This document shows positions 8,877-18,057 of a stretch of DNA of 64,000 nt, in pieces. The stretch covers positions 73,541-137,540 of the forward strand of contig JAWWPG010000010.1 in NCBI GenBank assembly GCA_033850885.1, given 5' to 3'. The translations under genes were made by a program, and so were the position numbers. Origin of the DNA: JAWWPG01 sp033850885 (GTDB lineage Bacteria > Actinomycetota > Actinomycetes > Propionibacteriales > Nocardioidaceae). The notes under the pieces were generated by a model. The model was not told the DNA's origin. It made no database searches and saw only the letters and a list, made by a program, of their open reading frames with translations. Each line of letters starts with the position of its first letter. Position 1 is the first letter of the stretch.

Positions 8877-9935
8877 TCAGCCCTCCACCGTCATCTCGAG
8901 CCCGGCCCGGCCGTCCAGATGCACCATGTCGGTGGATCCACGGACGACAAGCTCGGGCTCGAACACCACCTGGCGATGCTTGTGGTGGCCGTCGGCCCGG
9001 GACTCCTCGATGAGCAGCTCGGCGGCGGCCCGCCCGAGCTGGGCACGTGGCTGCCGGACGGAAGTCAGCGGGACCGCTGCCGAGGCTGCGAAGGCGATGT
9101 CGTCATAGCCCATGATGGCGATCTCCTCGGGTACGGCGATGTGCCGGCGGGTCAGCTCCTGAAGCACGCCGAGGGCTACCAGGTCGTTGGCACAGAAGAC
9201 AGCGGTAGGTCGCTGGTGGGCAGGACGCTCAGCGAGCCGGGCGGCCGCGTCCATGCCCGATGCCACGTTCAGCGCGGGAGTCTCTTCGATGTGCAGGGCG
9301 GACTCGTCCAGCCCGGCCCGCTTCAGGCTCTGCAGCGCGCCGTCGAGGCGGTCCTGAACCTGGTGGAGTGTGAACGGACCGCCGACGAAGGCCAGCCGCC
9401 GGTGCCCGCGTTCCAGCAGATGCGTCGCCGCGAGGTCGCCGCCGTGGACGTCATCGACCGATACCGAGCACCTGCCTCTGCGAGCATGTCGGTCCACCAG
9501 CACGACCGGGATGCCGCGCGCCCGGATCTCGTCCAGACGGTGTGGGTTGCTCCCGGTCGGTGTGATGAGGATCCCGCGCACTCGATGCTGCTCGAGGAGG
9601 TCGAGATAGCGCGTCTCGCGGGCCGGCTGCTCGTCGCTGTTGCACAAGATCACGGCAAGCCCGAACTCGTTGGCGAGGTCCTCCGCCCCGCGGGCGACGT
9701 CGGTGAAGAACGGGTTGGTGACGTCGAGGACGACGAGTCCGATGAACCTGCTCCGCCCCGCCCTGAGCTGGCGCGCGGACTCGTTGCGGATGAAGCCCAG
9801 TGCACTGATCGCGGCCAGCACTCGGTCCCGGGTGGCAGGAGCAACGATGTGCGGGCGATTGAGCACGTTGGAGACGGTGGCGGTAGAAACGCCGGCTCGC
9901 GAGGCGACATCCTTGATCCCCACCTGGCCGTCCAT
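8877..9935 (-). CDS. LacI-family regulator of the lut and rhamnose operons (inferred)
   Basis: A 352-residue LacI/GalR repressor. The N-terminal helix-turn-helix and hinge are clear (VGIKDVASRAGVSTATVSNV, then LNRPHIVAPATRDRV). The periplasmic-binding-like effector domain follows, with FIGLVVLDVTNPFF, the IMGYDDIAFA strand and TSVRQP. The ATG at 9935 is chosen because the helix-turn-helix begins five residues later; the longer reading adds unrelated sequence. It heads the lutABC operon and is divergent from the rhamnose operon, with two operator-like sites between. The inducer is probably a rhamnose metabolite, by context only. Confidence 0.88.
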   Translation of the reverse strand: MDGQVGIKDVASRAGVSTATVSNVLNRPHIVAPATRDRVLAAISALGFIRNESARQLRAGRSRFIGLVVLDVTNPFFTDVARGAEDLANEFGLAVILCNSDEQPARETRYLDLLEQHRVRGILITPTGSNPHRLDEIRARGIPVVLVDRHARRGRCSVSVDDVHGGDLAATHLLERGHRRLAFVGGPFTLHQVQDRLDGALQSLKRAGLDESALHIEETPALNVASGMDAAARLAERPAHQRPTAVFCANDLVALGVLQELTRRHIAVPEEIAIMGYDDIAFAASAAVPLTSVRQPRAQLGRAAAELLIEESRADGHHKHRQVVFEPELVVRGSTDMVHLDGRAGLEMTVEG

Positions 9936-9982
9936 GTGACCCGCCTTCGCCGAAGGTTGCCCCGCAAGTGTGCAACCTTGAT

Positions 9983-9994
9983 TGCAACGTGTCA
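9983..9994. promoter_or_regulatory. LacI-type operator-like site 1
   Basis: TGCAACGTGTCA matches the pseudopalindromic TGNAACGTNTCA pattern of LacI/GalR operators, centred on the CG step. It lies 48 bases upstream of the lacI start on the other strand, and 101 bases from site 2. Confidence 0.55.
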
Positions 9995-10083
9995 ATAACA
10001 GTATCCGATAATCAGGACATGGAACTTTTGTCCACCCCCCATTGACAGTAACATCGTCTCCCTTTAGGGTACGGACCAAGCAT

Positions 10084-10095
10084 TGTAACGTTTCA
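10084..10095. promoter_or_regulatory. LacI-type operator-like site 2
   Basis: TGTAACGTTTCA is an almost perfect LacI/GalR operator. It sits immediately before the AAGGAGGG ribosome site of the rhamnose transporter gene, where a bound repressor would block transcription. With site 1 it could support DNA looping across the divergent promoter. Confidence 0.65.
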
Positions 10096-10108
10096 TTAAG
10101 GAGGGTCC

Positions 10109-11647
10109 GTGGCCGGAGATGGCGGCGCCCGGGGTGCACTCCCCACCGAGGAGCCCGTGCTGGTACTCGAGCACGCGCAGAAGTCCTTCGGTGCGGTCCA
10201 GGCGCTGGAGGACGGATCGATCACGCTGTACCCGGGTGAGGCCCACGCCCTGGTCGGTGAGAACGGCGCCGGGAAGTCGACTCTGGTGAAGATCCTGGCC
10301 GGGGTGCACCGCCCGGACGCCGGACGGCTGCTGATCAACGGCGCTGCAGTCTCACTCGCCGGCCCGGCCGCTGCCCGGGACGCCGGAGTCTCGATCATCT
10401 ACCAGGAGCCGACTCTCTTCCCCGATCTCAGCGTCGCCGAGAACATCTTCATCGGCCGGCAGCCGACCGGACCGGGACACCGCATCGATCGTGCGGAGAT
10501 GCGCCGACTCACGAGAGAGATCTTCGCCCGGCTGGGCGTGGAGCTCGACCCGAACCGACCGGCTCGAGGGTTGTCCGTTGCCGACCAGCAGATCGTCGAG
10601 ATCGCGAAGGCTCTTTCGTTCAACGCCAACGTGCTGGTGATGGACGAACCGACCGCCGCCCTGACCGGCGTCGAGGTCGAGCGGCTGTTCACGGTGATGG
10701 CCACGCTGCGCGGCCAAGGGGCTGCCGTCCTCTTCATCTCCCACCGGCTCGAGGAGGTCTTCGCCTGCTCCCAGCGGGTCACCATCATGCGTGACGGCCG
10801 GTTCATCCTGACCGCGCCGATAGCGGAAGTCACCATCGACGACATCATCCGCTCGATGGTCGGCCGCGATCTCGACGCGCTCTTCCCCAAGACGGAGACG
10901 CAGCCGGGTGATGCCGTCCTCGAAGTCGATCATCTGTCCAGCCAGGGCGTCTTCGAGGACATCTCGTTCACGGTTCGATCCGGGGAGATCGTGGCGCTGG
11001 CGGGCCTCGTCGGAGCCGGTCGCAGCGAGGTGGCCCGGGCCGTCTTCGGAATCGATCGCCGTACGTCGGGCAAGGTCCTCCTCGCCGGCGAGGAGCTCCC
11101 CAACGGACAGCCCGGAGCCGCAATGGCGGCCGGGATGGCCCTCGTTCCTGAAGACCGTCGTCAGCAGGGTCTCGTGATGGACATGGGCATCGACCAGAAC
11201 ATTGCGCTCGCCTCGCTGAGGCGGTTGAGCTCGTTCGGTCTGATCCGCCGCTCGAGCGAGAGAGCGCTGGCGAAGACGTGGGCCCCTCGTCTGCAGCTCA
11301 AGTTCGGCACCCTGCGCAACGCCGTGTCGACGCTGTCGGGCGGGAACCAGCAGAAGGTCGTGCTCGGCAAGTGGCTGGCTCGCGAGCCCCGGCTGTTGAT
11401 CATCGACGAACCCACCCGGGGAATCGACGTCGGGACCAAGGCAGAGGTGCACCGCATCCTCGACGGTCTGGTCGCCGACGGGATGGCGGTGCTGATGATC
11501 TCCTCCGAGCTGCCTGAGGTCCTGGGCATGGCGGATCGGGTGCTCGTGATCCGGGAGGGTCGGATGACGGCCGACCTGACTCGGGCCGAGGCCGACGAGC
11601 AGACCATCATGCGGGCCGCCACCGGTGTCAGCAGCGAGGCGGCATGA
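10109..11647 (+). CDS. rhaT: Rhamnose ABC importer, ATP-binding protein
   Basis: A 512-residue double-domain sugar ABC ATPase of the RbsA/RhaT (CUT2) class. Domain 1 has the Walker A GENGAGKST near residues 50-58 and the QEPTLFPDLSVAENIF stretch. Domain 2 has a degenerate P-loop (GLVGAGRSE) and a signature with Walker B (LSGGNQQK, LLIIDEPTRGIDVG), as is usual for CUT2 ATPases. The GTG at 10109 has an AAGGAGGG site four bases upstream. It is the first of nine co-directional genes. The name follows the Rhizobium rhaSTPQ usage and is not the E. coli symporter. Confidence 0.88.
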   Translation: MAGDGGARGALPTEEPVLVLEHAQKSFGAVQALEDGSITLYPGEAHALVGENGAGKSTLVKILAGVHRPDAGRLLINGAAVSLAGPAAARDAGVSIIYQEPTLFPDLSVAENIFIGRQPTGPGHRIDRAEMRRLTREIFARLGVELDPNRPARGLSVADQQIVEIAKALSFNANVLVMDEPTAALTGVEVERLFTVMATLRGQGAAVLFISHRLEEVFACSQRVTIMRDGRFILTAPIAEVTIDDIIRSMVGRDLDALFPKTETQPGDAVLEVDHLSSQGVFEDISFTVRSGEIVALAGLVGAGRSEVARAVFGIDRRTSGKVLLAGEELPNGQPGAAMAAGMALVPEDRRQQGLVMDMGIDQNIALASLRRLSSFGLIRRSSERALAKTWAPRLQLKFGTLRNAVSTLSGGNQQKVVLGKWLAREPRLLIIDEPTRGIDVGTKAEVHRILDGLVADGMAVLMISSELPEVLGMADRVLVIREGRMTADLTRAEADEQTIMRAATGVSSEAA

Positions 11648-12675
11648 CCACGCAGACGGCGCGCCGACCGAGCGGGCTCATGAGCTCACGGGTGTCGGAC
11701 TTCCTCCGGGCCCGGGAGGTCGGTATTGCCCTGCTCGTCGTCGTCATCGTCGTCGTGACGACGGTCAACAACCACCACTTCGCCGACTCCGCCAGTATCC
11801 AGCAGATGTTGACCGGCGCCTCGCTGATCGCCTTGCTGGGTGTCGGGGAGACCATGGTCATCGTCACCCGCAACGTCGACCTGTCAGTGGGGTCGGTGCT
11901 CGGCCTCTCGGCGTACATCATCGGTGACCTCTTCAAGCATCAGCACATCCCCGCCTGGTCCGGGTTCGTGGTCGGCATCGCGATCGGAGCGGCAGTAGGG
12001 GCGGTGAACGGGTTCATCACGACCGTGCTGCGGGTGCCCAGCCTCGTGGTCACACTAGCGATGCTGTACATCATTCGCGGCCTGGACGGCGTCATCGTCA
12101 ACGGCAAGACGATCGACCCCGATGTGATTCCCGCAAGCTTCACGGCGGTCGGGTACAAGACCGTGTTCGGCGTTCCCTGGCTGGCGATCATCGTGGTGGT
12201 CGTCGTCATCGCGGTGGGTTACGCGATGCGCACCTTCCGTGCGGGCCGGGACCTGTACGCGATCGGGTCCAACCCTGACGCTGCCGCGCTCGCCGGGATC
12301 CCCATCGAGCGGCGAGTGTTCACGGCCTTCGTGGTGAGCGGGGCGCTCGCCGGCCTCGGCGGCGCACTCTTCCTCGCCCTGCACGCCCAGGTGGACAACA
12401 GCGGAGGCATTGGCTACGAGCTGACCGTCGTGGCTGCCGTGGTCGTCGGCGGAGTCGCAATCTTCGGGGGCAGCGGCACGGTCGTCGGCGCCGCGCTCGG
12501 GGCGCTGCTACTGAACACCATCAGCCAGGCGCTGGTGGCGTCGAAGATCTCGGCATTCTGGAACCAGGCCATCGCCGGCGCCCTGCTGCTCGCCGCCATC
12601 GGCTTCGACCGGTGGCTGACCGTCCGGCTGACCAAGCGGCTGCGCTCGTCGGAAGGAGCACACCGAGATGTCTGA
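11644..12675 (+). CDS. rhaP: Rhamnose ABC importer permease 1
   Basis: A 343-residue polytopic CUT2 permease (BPD_transp_2). It has about ten hydrophobic segments, the family segment GETMVIVTRNVDLSVGSVLG, and the EAA-like cytoplasmic stretch AIGSNPDAAALAGIPI. It overlaps the ATPase stop by four bases and the second permease by eight. Two distinct permeases with one duplicated ATPase is the usual heterodimeric arrangement. The substrate is inferred from the operon. Confidence 0.85.
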   Translation: MTTQTARRPSGLMSSRVSDFLRAREVGIALLVVVIVVVTTVNNHHFADSASIQQMLTGASLIALLGVGETMVIVTRNVDLSVGSVLGLSAYIIGDLFKHQHIPAWSGFVVGIAIGAAVGAVNGFITTVLRVPSLVVTLAMLYIIRGLDGVIVNGKTIDPDVIPASFTAVGYKTVFGVPWLAIIVVVVVIAVGYAMRTFRAGRDLYAIGSNPDAAALAGIPIERRVFTAFVVSGALAGLGGALFLALHAQVDNSGGIGYELTVVAAVVVGGVAIFGGSGTVVGAALGALLLNTISQALVASKISAFWNQAIAGALLLAAIGFDRWLTVRLTKRLRSSEGAHRDV

Positions 12676-13735
12676 CGTCTCCACGGATGTGGTGCAGTCC
12701 CAGGTCCCTGCCCCGGCTCCAGCGGAAAGGTCCGTCCAGACCTGGTGGCGTGGCCTGGCCAGGTGGGAGACCGGACTCTTCGTGGTGCTGGTCGCCGTCA
12801 TCGTCTTCGGGGCCAGCGAGTCCTCCGACTTCCTCCAGACCTCGACGCTCTTCTACCTCGGCATCAACGTCGGCTATATCGCGATCATGGCGCTGCCCAT
12901 GACCTTCGTGGTGATGACGGGCGAGATCGACCTCTCGGTGGCATCGATGCTGGGTCTGTCCGGCGCGACCGTGGGGCTGCTCTGGCACCACGGCTGGGGG
13001 ATCTGGCCGGCCTTCCTCGTCGCGCTGCTCGTCGGCGCCTTAGGGGGTGCCCTCAACGGTGTCCTCGTCGCGAAGGTCGGCCTACCGTCCATCGCCGTCA
13101 CCATCGGGACGCTGACGCTCTTCCGTGGCCTCGCGGAGATCCTGCTCGGCTCGCAGACGGTACCCGGTCTCGGCGATCGGTCGTTCCCGGCGTCGCTGAC
13201 GAAGATCGGTGTCCTCCCCGTGTCGGGGACCCAGCTCTCGTACTCCTTGGTGATCTTCCTCGTCCTCGCCGTCGTCTTCGGCGTCGTCCTGCATGCCACG
13301 CCCTTGGGGCGCTCCATGATCGCGATCGGGCTACAACCCGAGGCCGCCAGGTTCGCGGGCATCGGTGTCAACACCATCAAGCTCGGGCTCTTCGTCGTCT
13401 CCGGTGTCCTCAGCGCCTTCGCCGGGATCCTGCTGACACTGCAGAACGCTTCGGTGAGCTACTCGGCGGGCATCGGACTCGAGCTCAACGTCGTCGCCAT
13501 CGTGCTGTTCGGTGGCGTTTCCATCTTCGGCGGGCGCGGCACGATTCTCGGCGTGGTGCTCTCGGTGGCCATCGTTGGCAGCCTGCAGATGGCACTCACC
13601 CAGATGCAGGTTCAGCCGGAGGTCCAGAGCATCATCACCGGGATTCTCCTGCTGATCAGCGTGGTCGTCCCCAACAGCGGAGAGGCCGTCCGGAGAGTTC
13701 GGGAGACGCTCGCCCGGAGGAGGGCACGCATCTGA
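12668..13735 (+). CDS. rhaQ: Rhamnose ABC importer permease 2
   Basis: A 355-residue CUT2 permease related to its neighbour, with MTFVVMTGEIDLSVASMLGL, multiple hydrophobic segments and AIGLQPEAARFAGIGV as the ATPase-contact loop. The ATG at 12668 overlaps the end of permease 1. A 58-base gap then precedes the binding-protein gene. It should form the membrane channel together with permease 1. Confidence 0.85.
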   Translation: MSDVSTDVVQSQVPAPAPAERSVQTWWRGLARWETGLFVVLVAVIVFGASESSDFLQTSTLFYLGINVGYIAIMALPMTFVVMTGEIDLSVASMLGLSGATVGLLWHHGWGIWPAFLVALLVGALGGALNGVLVAKVGLPSIAVTIGTLTLFRGLAEILLGSQTVPGLGDRSFPASLTKIGVLPVSGTQLSYSLVIFLVLAVVFGVVLHATPLGRSMIAIGLQPEAARFAGIGVNTIKLGLFVVSGVLSAFAGILLTLQNASVSYSAGIGLELNVVAIVLFGGVSIFGGRGTILGVVLSVAIVGSLQMALTQMQVQPEVQSIITGILLLISVVVPNSGEAVRRVRETLARRRARI

Positions 13736-13793
13736 GATCTGAGCGCTCGTCCGTTCCAGCAATGCTCAACACCCAACCGAAAGGCAGCACGAC

Positions 13794-14885
13794 ATGTCAT
13801 CACAAAGGTCGGTCCGCAAGCTCGCGGCCATCGGCACTTCGGCATTGCTGGTCAGCGTGGCCTTGGCCGCCTGCAGCAGCTCGTCGAACAACTCCAACAG
13901 CCCGAGCACGCCGTCTGGCGGCGGCTCCTCGTCCGGCACCAGCATCAAGAGCGGCCTCACCGTGTACTACATCCCGAAAGACACCCAGAACCCGTATGAG
14001 GTGCTGGCCGACAAGGGTGGTCAGAAGGCCCTGTCGGAGCTGGGCGGGAAGGTCGTGGTGAGCAGCGGTTCGCAGGATACGGCGGCGGCGCAGCTGCCGT
14101 CGATCCAGGCAGCCATCCAGGCCAACGCCGACGCGATCGTGATCGCGGGCAACGACCCGTCCGCGCTCTGCCCGGCACTCAACCAGGCCGCGCAGCAGGG
14201 GATCGCGATTGTCTCGTTCGACTCCGACATCACGTGCGGGTCGTCACCCAACCACCTGTTCATCAACCAGGCGAACACTCAGCAGATCGGGACGTCCGAG
14301 GTCGACCTGCTGGCGAAGGAGATCAACAAGACCGGGCAGATCGCCATCTTGTCGGCGGCCGCCAGCGCGACGAACCAGAACGCCTGGATCAAGTACATGA
14401 AACAGCAGCTCACGAAGTACCCCAAGATGAAGCTCGTCAGCACGGTGTACGGCAACGACGACCCGGCGACCTCGCTCACGGTCCTGCAAGGGCTGCTGTC
14501 GGCGTACCCGAACCTGCGCGGCATCATCTCGCCGACGACTGTCGGCATCTCGACGGCGGCGCAGTACCTTGACACCCACAAGAGCCTGCTCAGTCACCTG
14601 ACGCTGACCGGGCTCGGACTGCCCTCGCAGATGAAGCAGTACGTCCATGACGGCACGGTCAAGGCCTTCGAGCTGTGGAACCCCAGCGACCTCGGCTACC
14701 TCGCCGGGTACGCGGCCGCGTCGCTCGCCTCGGGTGTCACCACGCTGAGCCCAGGCTCGACCTTCAAGGCGGGAACACTGGGCACGTACAAGGTCCTGCC
14801 GCCTGCCGCCGGCACCGGGCCCTCTGTGGTGCTTGGCCCGCCGACGGTCTTCACCAAGGCGAACATCGACCAGTTCAACTTCTGA
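13794..14885 (+). CDS. rhaS: Rhamnose-binding lipoprotein of the ABC importer
   Basis: A 363-residue periplasmic-binding-protein-like lipoprotein. The signal peptide ends in the lipobox LAAC, with Cys27 as the lipid anchor, followed by a Ser/Asn linker. The fold resembles ribose/autoinducer-2 binding proteins: YYIPKDTQNPYEVLADKGG, ADAIVIAGNDPSALCPAL, and ITGP-like turns replaced by GIISPTTVGI. It captures sugar at the cell surface for the two permeases. A strong hairpin follows the gene at 14894-14923. Confidence 0.87.
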   Translation: MSSQRSVRKLAAIGTSALLVSVALAACSSSSNNSNSPSTPSGGGSSSGTSIKSGLTVYYIPKDTQNPYEVLADKGGQKALSELGGKVVVSSGSQDTAAAQLPSIQAAIQANADAIVIAGNDPSALCPALNQAAQQGIAIVSFDSDITCGSSPNHLFINQANTQQIGTSEVDLLAKEINKTGQIAILSAAASATNQNAWIKYMKQQLTKYPKMKLVSTVYGNDDPATSLTVLQGLLSAYPNLRGIISPTTVGISTAAQYLDTHKSLLSHLTLTGLGLPSQMKQYVHDGTVKAFELWNPSDLGYLAGYAAASLASGVTTLSPGSTFKAGTLGTYKVLPPAAGTGPSVVLGPPTVFTKANIDQFNF

Positions 14886-14893
14886 CCCGTCAC

Positions 14894-14923
14894 TCCCGGT
14901 CGGTCGGCACCGGCCGACCGGGA
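14894..14923 (+). terminator. Intra-operon hairpin after the binding-protein gene
   Basis: A perfect 10-bp stem, TCCCGGTCGG (14894-14903) with CCGACCGGGA (14914-14923), and a 10-base loop. There is no T-run, so it more likely stabilises the upstream mRNA or partly attenuates transcription, raising binding protein over enzyme levels. Confidence 0.6.
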
Positions 14924-14961
14924 GAGCGGTTGTCCCCGGGGAACACCCACAAGGGAGACGC

Positions 14962-15318
14962 ATGACCCGCTACTGCTTCGTCCTGCAGGTTCGTCCCGAC
15001 CTACTCGACGACTACAAGGCAAGGCACGCTGCGGTCTGGCCGGAGATGCTGCACGCCCTGAAAGCGAACGACTGGAACCACTACTCGATCTTCGCTAGGC
15101 CGGACGGGATGCTCATCGGCTACGTCGAGTCCGACGACCTGGCACGAGCCCAGGACGCGATGGCGGCGACCGACGTCAACGCGCGCTGGCAGGCGGAGAT
15201 GAGCCGTTACTTCGTGCTCCCCGACGATCGGTTGCCCGATGAGGAGCTCGTCCTGCTCGAGGAGATCTTCAACCTCGAGGACCAGCTGGAGGCAAGCGAG
15301 AGGCGAAACACCACATGA
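14962..15318 (+). CDS. rhaM: L-rhamnose mutarotase
   Basis: A 118-residue RhaM/RhaU protein that interconverts the alpha and beta anomers of L-rhamnose. The family core is visible as KARHAAVWPEMLHALKAND, the YSIF strand, GYVESDD and a late MSRYFVLPDD. The ATG at 14962 follows AAGGGAGACGC; the longer reading upstream is not supported. Its stop overlaps the next start by four bases. Confidence 0.9.
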   Translation: MTRYCFVLQVRPDLLDDYKARHAAVWPEMLHALKANDWNHYSIFARPDGMLIGYVESDDLARAQDAMAATDVNARWQAEMSRYFVLPDDRLPDEELVLLEEIFNLEDQLEASERRNTT

Positions 15319-16853
15319 CGACAACCCACCCGGCTGCTGTCCGGCACATCCCCGGTCTCGCGCGGGTCGCGCCCCGGCGGACGACCGTTGGTCTCGTCTC
15401 GGGAGGCCTGGGCGCCTACTGGCCGCAGTTCCCCGACCTGCTTCCGCAGCTGCAAGCCTCCGCGGCCAGGGTTGCCGAACGGATGCGGGCCATCGACTGC
15501 GATGTCGTCGACGTCGGCTTCATCTCTGACGCAGAGGACGGAGCCCGCGCCGCCGAGCAGCTGAGGGTTGCGGGTTGCGACTTGATCGTCGGGTTCCTGA
15601 CGACGTACATGACAGCTTCCATGCTCGTGCCGGTGGCGCAACGCAGCGGGGCACCAGTTCTGCTGATCAACCTGCAGCCGACCGAGGTGATGGACCATGC
15701 CACGTTCGACACGGGCAAGTGGCTGGCGTACTGCGGCGCGTGCCCGCTGCCGGAGATGGCGAACGCGTTCCTGCGGTGCGGCGTCCCGTTCCGGTCTGTG
15801 TCGGGGTACGTCGAGGATGAACGCGCCTGGGCGAGGATCGGTCGCTGGATCAAGGGAGCCGGGGTTCGGGGCGCCTTGAAGCACGGCAGGCACGGCCTGC
15901 TCGGCCACCTCTATCCCGGCATGCTCGACGTGTCGACGGACCTCACCCTCGTCACCGCCAACCTGGGTGGCCATGTCGAGGTGCTCGAGATCGATGACCT
16001 CCGAGTGCGCGTCGACGCCGTCAGCGACGCCGACGTCGAGGGGCGCATGCAGGTCGCGAGAGATGTCTTCGAGATCGACGCGACGGCGGCGGACGACGAC
16101 TTCCGCTGGGCCGTCCGGGTCTCGCTCGGGCTCGACCGGCTCGTCGAGGACTTCGGCCTCGACAGCCTCGCGTACTACCACCGCGGACTCGAGGGCGAGC
16201 AGCATGAGCGCCTAGCGGCGGGCATGATACTCGGGGCTTCGTTGCTCACCGCACGGGGGGTCCCGGCGGCTGGAGAGTACGAGATGCGCACGTCGCTTGC
16301 GATGCTCATCCTCGACAGGCTTGGGGGCGGCGGCTCGTTCACCGAGCTGCAGGCGCTCAACTTCCGAGACGACGTGGTGGAGATGGGCCACGACGGCCCC
16401 GCCCACCTGGGCATCAGCGACCAGCGGCCGCTGCTTCGCGGCCTCGGCGTCTATCACGGCAAGCGCGGTTGGGGCGTCTCCGTCGAGCTCAACGTGGCAC
16501 CCGGCCCAGTCACCACCCTCGGTCTGGCCCAGGGTCGTGACGGTGCCTTCCGGCTGGTCGCCTCGGAGGGGACCGTCGTCCCGGGCCCGGTACTGAGGAT
16601 CGGCAACTCGACGTCTCGGGTCGACTTCGGCTGCGACCCCGGCGAGTGGACCGACGCCTGGAGCGCGACCGGTATCTCGCACCACTGGGCGCTCGGTGTC
16701 GGCCACCTCGTCCCTGAGCTGCGCGCCACCGCGGACCTTCTCGGCATCGAGCTGGTCGAGGTGTCCCTGAACAGTCCCAGCCGGCTCGGGCGCGACGGAT
16801 CACCAGTCGCAGCAAGCCATCAACAAGCGGAAAGCAGGATCACTCATGGTTGA
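15315..16853 (+). CDS. L-fucose/L-arabinose isomerase-like protein
   Basis: A 512-residue protein of the FucI/AraA-type fold, with TVGLVSGGLGAYWPQFPDL at the start, the DVGFISDAEDG loop, GFLTTYMTASMLVPV, and a C-terminal acidic/His segment (DFGCDPGEWTDAW, ISHHWALGVGH). It sits between the mutarotase and a true rhamnose isomerase and overlaps both by four to eight bases. Its role in the pathway is unclear because the next gene already supplies rhamnose isomerase; it may act on L-fucose, L-arabinose or another 6-deoxysugar. The family call is sound, the substrate is not known. Confidence 0.75.
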   Translation: MTTTHPAAVRHIPGLARVAPRRTTVGLVSGGLGAYWPQFPDLLPQLQASAARVAERMRAIDCDVVDVGFISDAEDGARAAEQLRVAGCDLIVGFLTTYMTASMLVPVAQRSGAPVLLINLQPTEVMDHATFDTGKWLAYCGACPLPEMANAFLRCGVPFRSVSGYVEDERAWARIGRWIKGAGVRGALKHGRHGLLGHLYPGMLDVSTDLTLVTANLGGHVEVLEIDDLRVRVDAVSDADVEGRMQVARDVFEIDATAADDDFRWAVRVSLGLDRLVEDFGLDSLAYYHRGLEGEQHERLAAGMILGASLLTARGVPAAGEYEMRTSLAMLILDRLGGGGSFTELQALNFRDDVVEMGHDGPAHLGISDQRPLLRGLGVYHGKRGWGVSVELNVAPGPVTTLGLAQGRDGAFRLVASEGTVVPGPVLRIGNSTSRVDFGCDPGEWTDAWSATGISHHWALGVGHLVPELRATADLLGIELVEVSLNSPSRLGRDGSPVAASHQQAESRITHG

Positions 16854-18012
16854 TCGCCAGCTGGTCGAGAACACGCTCCGGAGCCAGCGCATCGAGCTGC
16901 CGTCCTGGGCGTTCGGCAACTCAGGCACCCGCTTCAAGGTGTTTGGCCAGAAGGGGGTCCCCCGCACTCCCTTCGAGAAGGTTCAGGACGCCGCCCAGGT
17001 GCACGCCCACACGGGCGTCGCCCCGAGCATGGCGCTGCACATCCCGTGGGACGCCGTCGACGACTACGCGAAGCTGTCCCAGGCGGCGGCAGACGTCGGC
17101 ATCGCCCTCGGCACCGTCAACGCCAACGTCTTCCAGGACGACGACTACATGCTCGGCAGCGTGACCAACCCGGACCCGGCAGTCCGGCGCAAGGCGTTGA
17201 GCCACCTGTTCGAATGTGTCGATGTGATGGACGAGACGGGCTCACGCGACCTCAAGCTGTGGTTCGCGGACGGCACCAACTACCCGGGACAGGACAGCAT
17301 GCGGGCCCGGCAGGACCGGTTGGCGGAGGCGCTGGCCGCCGTGTACGAGCGGCTCTCCGGTGACCAGCGGCTGATCCTCGAGTACAAGCTGTTCGAGCCT
17401 GCCTTCTACACGATGGACGTCCCCGACTGGGGCACGTCGTACGCCCATTGCCTGAAGCTGGGACCACGCGCCAAGGTGTGCGTCGACACCGGTCACCACG
17501 CACCTGGGACGAACATCGAGTTCATCGTCGCTCTCCTGCTGCGTGAAGGGAAGCTGGGTGCCTTCGATTTCAACTCGCGCTTCTACGCCGACGACGACCT
17601 GATGGTCGGCGCAGCCGACCCCTTCCAGCTCTTCCGGATCCTCTTCGAGGTGGTCAGCGGTGGCGGGTTGGCCGCCGAGGCGGGGATCGCCTTCATGCTC
17701 GACCAGTGCCACAACATCGAACCCAAGATCCCCGGCCAGATCCGATCCGTGATGAACGTCCAGGAGGCGACCGCCAAGGCGCTTCTCGTCGATGTGACTG
17801 CCCTGGAGTCGGCGCAGGGCGCGGGCGACGTGCTCGGCGCCAACGCCGTCCTGATGGACGCTTACAACACGGATGTCCGCCCGCTGCTGGCCGAGCTGCG
17901 ACAGCAACTCGGGCTGGACCCGGATCCCATCGCGGCCTACTTGCGGTCCGGATACGCGGAGCGGATCGTCGCCGAGCGGATCGGCGGACAGCAGGCCGGC
18001 TGGGGGGCCTGA
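16846..18012 (+). CDS. rhaI: L-rhamnose isomerase
   Basis: A 388-residue TIM-barrel isomerase that converts L-rhamnose to L-rhamnulose. Metal-binding and catalytic stretches visible are SMALHIPWD, LKLWFADGTNYPGQDS, ILEYKLFEPAFY, VCVDTGHHAPGTNIE and GAFDFNSRFYADDD. This is the Pseudomonas/Bacillus-type RhaI rather than the E. coli RhaA form. The ATG at 16846 overlaps the upstream gene. A 45-base gap precedes the aldolase gene. Confidence 0.9.
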   Translation: MVDRQLVENTLRSQRIELPSWAFGNSGTRFKVFGQKGVPRTPFEKVQDAAQVHAHTGVAPSMALHIPWDAVDDYAKLSQAAADVGIALGTVNANVFQDDDYMLGSVTNPDPAVRRKALSHLFECVDVMDETGSRDLKLWFADGTNYPGQDSMRARQDRLAEALAAVYERLSGDQRLILEYKLFEPAFYTMDVPDWGTSYAHCLKLGPRAKVCVDTGHHAPGTNIEFIVALLLREGKLGAFDFNSRFYADDDLMVGAADPFQLFRILFEVVSGGGLAAEAGIAFMLDQCHNIEPKIPGQIRSVMNVQEATAKALLVDVTALESAQGAGDVLGANAVLMDAYNTDVRPLLAELRQQLGLDPDPIAAYLRSGYAERIVAERIGGQQAGWGA

Positions 18013-18057
18013 GCACATGATGTCCGAGCCCCATCCCGACACGACAGGCGAGAAGCG

